Source: Verrucomicrobiota bacterium (GTDB taxonomy: Bacteria; Verrucomicrobiota; Verrucomicrobiia; Opitutales; Opitutaceae). From it: a DNA stretch of 64,000 bases. The stretch covers positions 1-64,000 of the forward strand of contig VHCI01000004.1 of NCBI GenBank assembly GCA_016871775.1, given 5' to 3'. Every line of letters begins with the position of its first letter. Position 1 is the stretch's first letter. Positions 55,842 to 64,000 of this stretch are shown here, one piece after another. Below the pieces are notes generated by a model, which ran no database searches, was not told where the DNA came from, and saw only the letters and a program-made list of their open reading frames with translations. The translations under genes and the position numbers were made by a program.

Positions 55842-56701
55842 ACCCCGGAGCGGGGGTTCCGCCGGACCGCTGGGCGGGACGGGCCTGCGCGTGGCCCCGG
55901 CGCCCGCAATCTTTGGAGCGGGTGCGCATCGTGGCGCCGGAGGAGTTGCGGCGCTGGATCGTGTTCGAGGACGAGCGGTTGCTGGTGGTCGACAAGCCCG
56001 GGGACGTGGTCTGTCACCCGTCGAAGGCCGGACCGTGGTCCAGTCTAGTCGGTGCGCTGCGGGAGCTCACGGGCCTGCCCACGGTGCACCTCGTGTTCCG
56101 CTTGGACCGGGAGACCAGCGGCCTCGTGGTGGTGGCCAAGGACGCGGGCGCGGCGGGCCACCTGCAGACCGCGCTGCAGGAACGGCGGATCGGCAAGGTC
56201 TACCTCGCCCTTCTGATGGGACGGCTGGAGACGGAAACCCTCGTCGAGCAGCCCCTCGGGGATGATCTCGCCAGCCCCGTTTTCACCAAGTCCGCGGTGG
56301 TGGCGGAGGGGGAGGGCAAGGCCGCGGTGACGCGCTTCCAGCCCCAGGCCTACAGCCCCGACGGTAGCCTCAGTCTTGTCCGCGTGATCCCCGTGACGGG
56401 ACGCAAGCACCAGATCCGGGCACACGCGCAGTGGCTGGGCCGGTCGATCCTTGGGGACAAGATCTACGGCCCGGACGCGCGGCTTTACCTGGAGTTCATC
56501 ACGACTGGCTGGACGCCGGCGCTGGCGGCCCGTCTCGGGTTGCCGCGGCAGGCGCTCCACTGTGCCGGGATTGATCTCACGCGGGCCGGGTTCCCGCACG
56601 TGTTCTCCGCCCCACTGGCGGCGGATTTGCTGGAGTGCTGTGCGCGCGCGGAGCTCCCGGTGCCAGCGGAATGGCGGCCCCGGCCGCCGGCGGGCGACTG
56701 A
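55838..56701 (+). CDS. RluA-family pseudouridine synthase
   Basis: 287 residues from GTG 55838, overlapping the SDR stop (GTGA). WIVFEDERLLVVDKPGDVVCHPSKAG and HLVFRLDRETSGLVVVAKDAGAA give the RluA family active site, with the catalytic Asp in RLDRETSG; VIPVTGRKHQIRAHAQWLGRSILGDKIYG is the RluA/C motif III. There is no N-terminal S4 domain, so it is a short RluA-type enzyme acting on rRNA or tRNA; the target uridine cannot be read from the sequence. The track start is in the antisense of the previous gene frame and is not used. Confidence 0.88.
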   Translation: MNPGAGVPPDRWAGRACAWPRRPQSLERVRIVAPEELRRWIVFEDERLLVVDKPGDVVCHPSKAGPWSSLVGALRELTGLPTVHLVFRLDRETSGLVVVAKDAGAAGHLQTALQERRIGKVYLALLMGRLETETLVEQPLGDDLASPVFTKSAVVAEGEGKAAVTRFQPQAYSPDGSLSLVRVIPVTGRKHQIRAHAQWLGRSILGDKIYGPDARLYLEFITTGWTPALAARLGLPRQALHCAGIDLTRAGFPHVFSAPLAADLLECCARAELPVPAEWRPRPPAGD

Positions 56702-56719
56702 AATGCGCCGTGTGGCGCG

Positions 56720-58543
<1,824 letters not shown>

Positions 58544-58562
58544 AAACGGCGCGGCGAGGTGG

Positions 58563-58584
58563 AAAAAGGTCCAACGTGCGGACC
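58563..58584 (-). terminator. Weak terminator-like hairpin upstream of typA
   Basis: On the minus strand ggtcc-gcacgtt-ggacc is followed by ttttt, 20 bases before the typA ATG. A separate nine-pair hairpin (ccggcgggt-ccgt-acccgccgg on the plus strand, 58619-58640) lies directly after the stop of the upstream esterase gene but has no T-run. Together they could end the esterase transcript or form a structured typA leader. Only five pairs in the first stem, so certainty is low. Confidence 0.35.
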
Positions 58585-58642
58585 GTGCCGGCCGAAGGCA
58601 AGGCAAGCTTTCGTGGCGCCGGCGGGTCCGTACCCGCCGGGC

Positions 58643-59545
58643 TCAGGGCAGGTAGGCGCGCTCGCGGAACCAGTGGAGCAACTGGTCGCCCCAAGGCGGA
58701 GCGGGCCGTTCCGGGCGACCGAAGCCGAGGCCGTGGGCGCCCTTCTCGTAGACGTGGAGGGAGAAGGGCACGCCGGCGCGGCGGAGGGCCCCCGCGAAGA
58801 GGAGCGAGTTCTCGACCGGCACGCCCTTGTCCTCGACGGTGTGCCAGAGGAAGCACGGCGGGGTGTCGGCGGTGACCTGCAGCTCGTTGGAGAGATGGCG
58901 CACCAGCGCCGGGTCCGGGTTCTCCCCCAGTAGGTTGCGCCGGGAGCCGGCGTGCGCGAACTCGAGGAGCGAGATCACGGGGTAACAGAGGATGCCAAGG
59001 TCGGGGCGTGAACTCTCCCGCTCGACCGGATCCGCGGCGTCCGCGCGACCGGCGTCAAAGTGCGTGAGGAGAGTGGACGCGAGGTGGCCGCCGGCCGAGG
59101 AGCCGATCACCCCGATGCGCCGCGCGTCGAGACCGTCGCGGCGGGCGAAGGCGCGGACCATCCGCAGCGCGCGCGCGGCGTCCTGGAGCATCACGGGGTG
59201 GCGGTAACCGGCGGAGCCGAGGCGGTACTTGAGCACGTAGCAGGTGATGCCTTGGCGCGTGAGGAACTCGGCATAGCCCGTGCCTTCGTGCTCGGCGAGG
59301 CCGCCGTAGCCGCCGCCGGGGAGAATCAGCATCGTCACCCCGGACGGCCGTCCGGCGGGGGCGTACGGGGTCAGGGTCGGGATGTCCTGGGGCCGTTCCC
59401 CCGTGGCGCCCGGAGCGGCGCCCGTCCAGAGGCGGATTGGTCCAAGGATCTGCGCGTAGGGGACCGCCTTCTCGGCGGCGGTTAGGCAGGGGAGTAACGG
59501 AGCGGCCGCGACGAGGGCGGCGCAGGCGAGGAGGAGGCGGGGCAT
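58643..59545 (-). CDS. Secreted alpha/beta hydrolase (acetylxylan-esterase/BD-FAE-like)
   Basis: 300 residues from ATG 59545. A signal peptide (LLLACAALVAAAPLLPCLTAAE) is followed by VTMLILPGGGYGGLAEHEGTG (oxyanion region), the nucleophile elbow GVIGSSAGGHLAS, PPCFLWHTVEDKGVPVENSLLFAGALRR with the catalytic Asp, and EKGAHGLGFG with the His. This matches the periplasmic esterase family that removes acetyl or similar groups from plant polysaccharides. It fits the carbohydrate theme of the window. Upstream of typA on the same strand with a 99-base gap; divergent from scpB. Confidence 0.88.
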   Translation of the reverse strand: MPRLLLACAALVAAAPLLPCLTAAEKAVPYAQILGPIRLWTGAAPGATGERPQDIPTLTPYAPAGRPSGVTMLILPGGGYGGLAEHEGTGYAEFLTRQGITCYVLKYRLGSAGYRHPVMLQDAARALRMVRAFARRDGLDARRIGVIGSSAGGHLASTLLTHFDAGRADAADPVERESSRPDLGILCYPVISLLEFAHAGSRRNLLGENPDPALVRHLSNELQVTADTPPCFLWHTVEDKGVPVENSLLFAGALRRAGVPFSLHVYEKGAHGLGFGRPERPAPPWGDQLLHWFRERAYLP

Positions 59546-59608
59546 CGCGGGAGCACAAAGGGCCGCGGCCGCCGCGACAAGCCCGCGGCGCGCGCAAAAT
59601 CGGGTTGC

Positions 59609-59625
59609 AGCCCCCGGAGGGGGCT
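59609..59625 (+). promoter_or_regulatory. Leader hairpin upstream of scpB
   Basis: agccccc-gga-gggggct forms a seven-pair hairpin 22 bases before the scpB ATG, with GGA exposed in the loop. It is not followed by a T-run. A GGA loop is the kind of site that CsrA-type proteins bind, but no such regulator is seen in the window, so this is speculation. Confidence 0.3.
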
Positions 59626-59647
59626 TCCTCACTCGGCCGGCCCGCGC

Positions 59648-60505
59648 ATGGCGTTCAACCTCCCAAAAGTCCTCAAGGCCCTGCTCCTGTCATCGAGCCA
59701 GCCGCTCGCGATCAAGGACATCCAGGCCGCCTTCACCCGGTTCCACGAGCAGCAACTGCTGCCGGGCGTCGACCGGGCTGCGGCCCCGGAGCCCGCCGCC
59801 GGCGATCCGGCCGCGCCCGCCCCGGCCCCCGTGGCCGAGGAGGCCGCCGAGGTGGTGGTCGAGCCCGCTGCCCGCGATCCCGAACTCTACCTGGATGTTC
59901 CCTCGCTCGTGACGGCCACGCAGATCCGCGAGGCGATGCACGCGATCGCCGCGCAGCTGCGCGCCGCGGGCGACGGCCTCCTGCTGATCGAGGGCAACTT
60001 GGGCTACCGGCTGGTGACCGAGCCCCGCTTCGCGCGCTGGGTGCGGATCCTGCGGCAGGAGCCGCCCCCGGTGAAACTCACCCAGTCCGCGCTGGAGACG
60101 CTCGCCGTGATCGCTTACCGGCAGCCTGTCACCCGCACGGAAATCGAGAATATCCGCGGGGTGTCCGCCGAGGCGGGGCTGAACAAGCTGCTGGAGCGGG
60201 ACCTCGTCTACATCGTGGGTCGCGCCGACACGCCCGGCCGTCCGATCCAGTACGGCACGACCGACGGTTTCCTCGAGTTCACGGGGATCAAGTCTCTCGA
60301 CGAGTTGCCCGCTTCCGACGTGCTCTCGTCGCGGCAGATCGACGAGTGGCTGCGCAAGTCCGAGAACACCAAGGCGCCCGGCGACCTCGAGATGGGCCTG
60401 CCCGATGAGCAGCTGCCGCTTGAGGCTCCGCTGCCAACCTCTCCCGCCGGGGAACCCGCGCCCGCGGCGGCATCGCCCGCGTCTTTCCTCCCGCCCTCCG
60501 CCTGA
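59648..60505 (+). CDS. scpB: Segregation and condensation protein ScpB
   Basis: 285 residues. The first winged helix (NLPKVLKALLLSSSQPLAIKDIQAAF) is interrupted after about residue 37 by an Ala/Pro/Glu-rich insertion of about 45 residues, then resumes with ATQIREAMHAIAAQLRAAGDGLLLIEGNLGYRLVTEPRFA. The second winged helix is complete: LTQSALETLAVIAYRQPVTRTEIENIRGVSAEAGLNKLLERDLVYIVGRADTPGRPIQYGTTDGFLEF. It works with ScpA and SMC in chromosome condensation. A disordered tail follows. ScpA is not in the window. The stop lies two bases before the pheA start. Confidence 0.93.
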   Translation: MAFNLPKVLKALLLSSSQPLAIKDIQAAFTRFHEQQLLPGVDRAAAPEPAAGDPAAPAPAPVAEEAAEVVVEPAARDPELYLDVPSLVTATQIREAMHAIAAQLRAAGDGLLLIEGNLGYRLVTEPRFARWVRILRQEPPPVKLTQSALETLAVIAYRQPVTRTEIENIRGVSAEAGLNKLLERDLVYIVGRADTPGRPIQYGTTDGFLEFTGIKSLDELPASDVLSSRQIDEWLRKSENTKAPGDLEMGLPDEQLPLEAPLPTSPAGEPAPAAASPASFLPPSA

Positions 60506-60506
60506 A

Positions 60507-61586
60507 ATGGACCTCGGCCCCATCCGCGACCAGATCGACCAGATCGACCACCAGCTGGTGGAGCTGCTGAACCGTCGACTCTCCCTCGCCGCGGAAATCG
60601 GCAAGGTGAAGCGTAGCGCGGGTGGCCAGATCTACGTCGCGGAGCGCGAGGACGCCGTCCTGCGCAAGGCGACCGCCCGCAACCGCGGGCCGATCCGAGA
60701 CGAGGCGCTGCGCGCGATTTACCGCGAGATTATGTCCGCGGCGATCGCTCTCGAGCAGCCGCTGCTCATTGCCTACCTCGGCCCGGAGGCGAGCAACACC
60801 CACGCGGCCGCGCTGCGGAAGTTCGGCGCCAGCGTGGGCTATCACCCGATGGCCACGGTCGCGGACATCTTCACCGCGGTCGAGAAGGGGGAGACGGATT
60901 ACGCGGTGATCCCGATTGAGAACTCGACCGAGGGCTCGGTGCGCGAGGCGCTCGACAGCTTCGTGGAGAGCGACGTCAAGGTGGTCGCGCAGGTATATTT
61001 GGAGATCAACCACGCGCTCATCTCCACCGCGCCGCTGGAGGCCGTGACGCGCGTGTTCTCGAAAGATCAGGCGCTGGCGCAGTGCCGGCACTGGCTGCAG
61101 CGTCACCTGCCCCACGCTCAGCTAGTGGACGCCCCCAGCACCTCGCGGGCAGTGCAGCTCGCCAAGGCGGAGCCGGGCACGGCGGCGGTCGCGGGGGAAC
61201 TCGCGGCGGAGCATTACGGGGTCCCGGTGCTGGTCCGGAACATCCAGGACAAAGCGGACAACACGACGCGCTTCTTCGTGCTGGGCCGGCAACCTTCCGG
61301 CTCGGCCGGCGCAGGCAAGGATCTCACCAGCCTGCTGGTGTCCCTCGGCGATGAGGCGGCGTCGCGCTCCGGCGCCCTCCTGCGGATGCTGATGCCGCTG
61401 GCCGAGCGTGGGATCAACCTCTCGAAGATCGAGTCGCGTCCGAGCAAGCGGCGCCCGTGGGATTACTACTTCTTCCTCGACGTCACGGGCCACTACGAGG
61501 ACCCCGCGATGCGCGAGGCGATCGCGGAGCTGCGCCGCTTCTGTCCGATGGTGAAGTGGCTCGGCAGCTACCCGCAAGTGGGCTGA
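60507..61586 (+). CDS. pheA: Chorismate mutase/prephenate dehydratase (P-protein)
   Basis: 359 residues from ATG 60507. The N-terminal AroQ-type chorismate mutase domain (IRDQIDQIDHQLVELLNRRLSLAAEIGKVK, about 5-35, then YREIMSAAIALEQP) is fused to a prephenate dehydratase domain (IAYLGPEASNTHAAALRKFG, YAVIPIENSTEGSVREALD, and the catalytic Thr in NTTRFFVLG), followed by an ACT domain (LLVSLGDEAASRSGALLRMLMPLAERGINLSKIESRPSKRRPWDYYFFLDV) for feedback by phenylalanine. Full length. It converts chorismate to phenylpyruvate in the cytoplasm. Co-transcribed with scpB. Confidence 0.95.
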   Translation: MDLGPIRDQIDQIDHQLVELLNRRLSLAAEIGKVKRSAGGQIYVAEREDAVLRKATARNRGPIRDEALRAIYREIMSAAIALEQPLLIAYLGPEASNTHAAALRKFGASVGYHPMATVADIFTAVEKGETDYAVIPIENSTEGSVREALDSFVESDVKVVAQVYLEINHALISTAPLEAVTRVFSKDQALAQCRHWLQRHLPHAQLVDAPSTSRAVQLAKAEPGTAAVAGELAAEHYGVPVLVRNIQDKADNTTRFFVLGRQPSGSAGAGKDLTSLLVSLGDEAASRSGALLRMLMPLAERGINLSKIESRPSKRRPWDYYFFLDVTGHYEDPAMREAIAELRRFCPMVKWLGSYPQVG

Positions 61587-61613
61587 TTTCCGCGGCGGAG
61601 CGCGGTCGCGGTT

Positions 61614-63107
61614 TCAAGGCTGCCCTGAGGCCGGCTGCAGGCTGGCGGTGAGCGCGAGCAGCGCGTCGAGCATCTTCACGCTCGCCCCGGGCTCGAGTTG
61701 GTTGGTGCCCGGCCAGGTCTCGTAGCCGCCGAGGGCGAAGTGCCGCGGCGTGGGCACGTAGCCGAAGTACCCGTGGTTCAGCTCGACCATGAAGGAGTGG
61801 CGGAAGGGGCTGCGGCGGCGGTACTCCAAGCCGGTCTCGGCGAAGGTCTCGCAGGGAAAGGTGCCGATCGCCACGTCGCCGATGCGCAGCGCCTGAAGCG
61901 GGATCGGCGCGGTCCCGCGCTGCTCCGCCAGCAGCTGCACGCGCCCGGCGTAGGACAGCCGCTGCACCCAGTCCGGCGTGGTCGCGAACTTGGCGCCGAC
62001 GGGCACCTCGCCCTTGGCCACGCGCGGGGCGCGTGCCTCCGTCTCGCGCGCCCAAGCCACGAGTTCCGGTGGGATGGTCCGCCAAGCCACCGGCAGTTCC
62101 CGATAGGCCGCCGCGAGGGTAGGGGCGCGCTCCCAGCTGATCCCCTTCAGGGCCGCGTGCACCCGCCGCGCGACGTCCCGCCCGACCAGGTTCATCTGCT
62201 CGTAGGGCGCCCGCGCGGGGCGCTTGGCGAGGCGGAAATCGATGTTGTTGATGTCGCCGCTGGTCCCGTTCGCGAGTAGGGCCACGCAGGGCCGGGTCGC
62301 CGCCGGGTGGGCGGCCAGCCGCTCGAGCTCCCCGCAGAACACCCCGAAGTAATCCGCCGAGATGCTCCGGCTGCCGACGCCCCCGACGTAGTGAAGCGAG
62401 TAGGCCGCGAAGACCGAGATGAGCGCGCCCGGGCCCGGTTCCCTGAGGGCGAGAAAGGAGACGGTCGGGTCGATCGGGCCGGCCGGTTCCACCAGATCCG
62501 GGCTGCCCCCGGCGGGATTCATCTTCACCCGGTCGACCTGGCCAAAGGGATTGGGCGGCGCCTTCCCCTCGCGCATCACCCAGCGGCGGTTGTGCACGTG
62601 CTCGGGGATGTCGACGGTCCCGAAGCCGAGCTCCGCCGGGCGGAGCGCGTTGACGGCGCGGCGCACTCCGTCAACGACGCGCCGCGCCACGAAGCGCTGG
62701 TAGTCGTCGAGCGGCTGCTCTGCCGCGAACCGGCTGGCGCCCAGCGCGCTGCCCGCGGAGTGCGTGTGGGTGCCGGCGACGAGCACGTGGGACGGCGGGA
62801 TGCCGGTGGCCTCCTCGATGAGGCGGCGGGCCTCGGTGCTCACCGAGCGGTGGAGGCCGAGCAGGTCGCAGATCACAAGCGCGAGGCGGGTCCGGCCATC
62901 ATCGAGGACGAGGCAACGGGCGTGCAACTCGTCGTGGACTTCCTGCGCGGGAAAGGGAGTGAAGCCGCCGACGATCGGCGCGCCGAGCGGGGGCGTGAGA
63001 TTGCTGGTGGCGGCCCCGGCGCGGAATCCGCCGGTTGGAACAGCGGCCGCGAGCACGGAGCCGGCTGCGGCAAGGACGCAGGATAGGATGGCGAAACGCA
63101 GGGGCAT
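61614..63107 (-). CDS. Secreted neutral/alkaline ceramidase-like protein
   Basis: 497 residues. A signal peptide (AILSCVLAAAGSVLAAAVP) is followed by FRAGAATSNLTPPLGAPIVGGF, DELHARCLVLDDGRTRLALVICDLLGL, and HVLVAGTHTHSAGSALG, the metal-binding THTHS motif of the neutral ceramidase N-terminal domain family; LLANGTSGDINNIDF holds the GTSGD active-site segment. In Planctomycetes and Verrucomicrobia this domain is frequent in secreted proteins without proven ceramidase activity, so the substrate may be another amide or ester. It has no C-terminal immunoglobulin-like domain. Convergent with pheA. Confidence 0.85.
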   Translation of the reverse strand: MPLRFAILSCVLAAAGSVLAAAVPTGGFRAGAATSNLTPPLGAPIVGGFTPFPAQEVHDELHARCLVLDDGRTRLALVICDLLGLHRSVSTEARRLIEEATGIPPSHVLVAGTHTHSAGSALGASRFAAEQPLDDYQRFVARRVVDGVRRAVNALRPAELGFGTVDIPEHVHNRRWVMREGKAPPNPFGQVDRVKMNPAGGSPDLVEPAGPIDPTVSFLALREPGPGALISVFAAYSLHYVGGVGSRSISADYFGVFCGELERLAAHPAATRPCVALLANGTSGDINNIDFRLAKRPARAPYEQMNLVGRDVARRVHAALKGISWERAPTLAAAYRELPVAWRTIPPELVAWARETEARAPRVAKGEVPVGAKFATTPDWVQRLSYAGRVQLLAEQRGTAPIPLQALRIGDVAIGTFPCETFAETGLEYRRRSPFRHSFMVELNHGYFGYVPTPRHFALGGYETWPGTNQLEPGASVKMLDALLALTASLQPASGQP

Positions 63108-63196
63108 AAGCGGGGTGCGCCTAGCCTCGCGGGGCGCCGCGGCGGCGGCGAGGGTAAAGCGGTTGGTGGCGCGGCCCCGCGCGGCCCCTTAACCGC

Positions 63197-64000
63197 TTAG
63201 AACCGCTCGGCCATCGCGACCGCCTTGAAAAGCGCGGCCGCCTTGTTGACCGTTTCTTGGTACTCAGCCGTCGGCAGCGAATCCGCGACGACCCCGGCGC
63301 CGGCCTGGATGTGCACCTGGCCGTCCTTCAGCAGGGCGGTACGCAGCATGATGCAGGTGTCGAGGTTGCCGTCGTAGCCGACGTACCCGAGCGCGCCGGC
63401 GTAGCAGCCACGCGGGGAGGGCTCGCTGGCCGCGATGATCTGCATCGCACGAATCTTCGGGGCTCCGGATACAGTGCCGGCCGGGAAGGTAGCCCGCAGC
63501 AGGTCATAGCCGGTGCGTCCCGGCGCGATGCGTCCCTCCACTTGTGAGACAATGTGCATCACGTGCGAGTAGCGCTCGATCACCATCATCTCGGGCACCT
63601 GCACCGAGCCGTAGGCGCAGACGCGGCCGATGTCATTGCGGGCCAGATCGACGAGCATCAGGTGCTCGGCGCGCTCCTTCTCGTCGGCCAGCAGTTCGCG
63701 CTCGAGCGCCGCATCCTCCGCCGGGCTGGCCCCGCGGCGCCGGGTGCCCGCGATCGGGCGGATCTCAACGCTTCCGTCGGTCAGGCGCACGTGCACCTCG
63801 GGCGAGGCGCCCACCAGCGCGAAGTCCTCCGCCTCAAGGATGAACAGGTAGGGGGAGGGGTTGACGGTGCGCAGGGCCCGGTAGAGATCGAGCGCGGGCC
63901 GGTTGAAGGACCGCGAGAAGCGCTGGGAAGGGACGAACTGGATGATGTCCCCGGCGCGGATATATTGCTGCCCCGTCGTCACCGCCGCCTCGAAGGCCGC
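63197..64000 (-). CDS. trpE: Anthranilate synthase component I, C-terminal part (cut by window edge)
   Basis: At least 267 residues are open to the right edge. The chorismate-binding core is clear: QRFSRSFNRPALDLYRALRTVNPSPYLF, GASPEVHVRL, IRPIAGTRRRG, DEKERAEHLMLVDLARNDIGRVC, FPAGTVSGAPKIRAMQII, GYVGYDGNLDTCIMLRTALL and IQAGAGVVADSLPTAEYQET. It makes anthranilate from chorismate and glutamine with TrpG, first step of tryptophan synthesis. The feedback domain lies beyond the window. PabB is the main alternative, but the IAGTRRRG and PSPYLF text fits TrpE. No terminator seen after it. Confidence 0.92.
   Translation of the reverse strand, partial: AAFEAAVTTGQQYIRAGDIIQFVPSQRFSRSFNRPALDLYRALRTVNPSPYLFILEAEDFALVGASPEVHVRLTDGSVEIRPIAGTRRRGASPAEDAALERELLADEKERAEHLMLVDLARNDIGRVCAYGSVQVPEMMVIERYSHVMHIVSQVEGRIAPGRTGYDLLRATFPAGTVSGAPKIRAMQIIAASEPSPRGCYAGALGYVGYDGNLDTCIMLRTALLKDGQVHIQAGAGVVADSLPTAEYQETVNKAAALFKAVAMAERF

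Noticed and set aside
56702-56719. gcgcc-gtgt-ggcgc hairpin between the pseudouridine synthase and typA stops
   Set aside because: Five pairs only and no T-run on either strand; not listed as a terminator.

Overview
The window is a high-GC (roughly two-thirds or more G+C by eye) chromosomal segment of a Gram-negative bacterium. I infer Verrucomicrobiota, class Opitutae (Opitutaceae-like). The reasons are the mix of Tat-exported Gfo/Idh/MocA oxidoreductases, several sulfatases, a DUF1080 protein, an NHL-repeat protein, a large TonB-dependent receptor with the 'VQLTAFTVSE' N-terminus, a GspB/ExeA-type pair, and housekeeping genes scattered singly or in short operons. Shine-Dalgarno motifs are weak or absent before many starts. 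I could not run any taxonomic search.

Layout. 1-10.8 kb: the start of a DUF3516 helicase (cut by the window edge), a secreted DUF1080 protein, a Tat-exported oxidoreductase, an alpha/beta hydrolase, a GMC dehydrogenase with its small subunit, an MBL-fold hydrolase overlapping ribD, a frameshifted and truncated esterase pseudogene, and a second Tat oxidoreductase. 10.9-15.9 kb: a Dabb protein and three sulfatases. 16-18.9 kb: a KefB-type antiporter with tandem TrkA-C domains, a tiny Cys/His protein, and an XRE regulator of the mobile mystery protein A type. 18.9-28.6 kb: a minus-strand run of birA, ABC ATPase, ABC permease, GldG-like, DUF4340, AsmA-like and a lipoprotein cyclophilin. 28.7-33.4 kb: a small conserved ORF, then leuS-lpxI and two poorly known ORFs. 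33.5-40.5 kb: a cytochrome c/glucose-dehydrogenase-like fusion, a HAD hydrolase, cysS-thrS and hemB. 40.5-44.4 kb: a TonB receptor divergent from an atypical Gfo/Idh/MocA protein. 44.4-46 kb: the ExeA/GspB pair. 46.1-53.3 kb: a plus-strand run of a FtsB/DivIC-like gene, a UDP-sugar pyrophosphorylase, a phosphohexomutase, a TIM-barrel isomerase, RbsD/FucU, a zinc dehydrogenase and an NHL protein. 53.3-64 kb: a secreted unknown, a GreA/B-type factor, hpf, SDR, an RluA-type pseudouridine synthase, typA, an esterase, scpB-pheA, a ceramidase-like protein and the 3' part of trpE.

Functionally the window mixes core metabolism (riboflavin, haem, Phe and Trp synthesis, aminoacyl-tRNA synthetases, translation and chromosome factors, lipid A) with periplasmic sugar and sulfated-glycan handling. 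The most system-like locus is the six-gene minus-strand operon linking a Gld-type ABC exporter to AsmA-like and PPIase proteins. I see no tRNA, rRNA, CRISPR array, insertion sequence or prophage. Most long opposite-strand ORFs in the track are GC-driven shadows.
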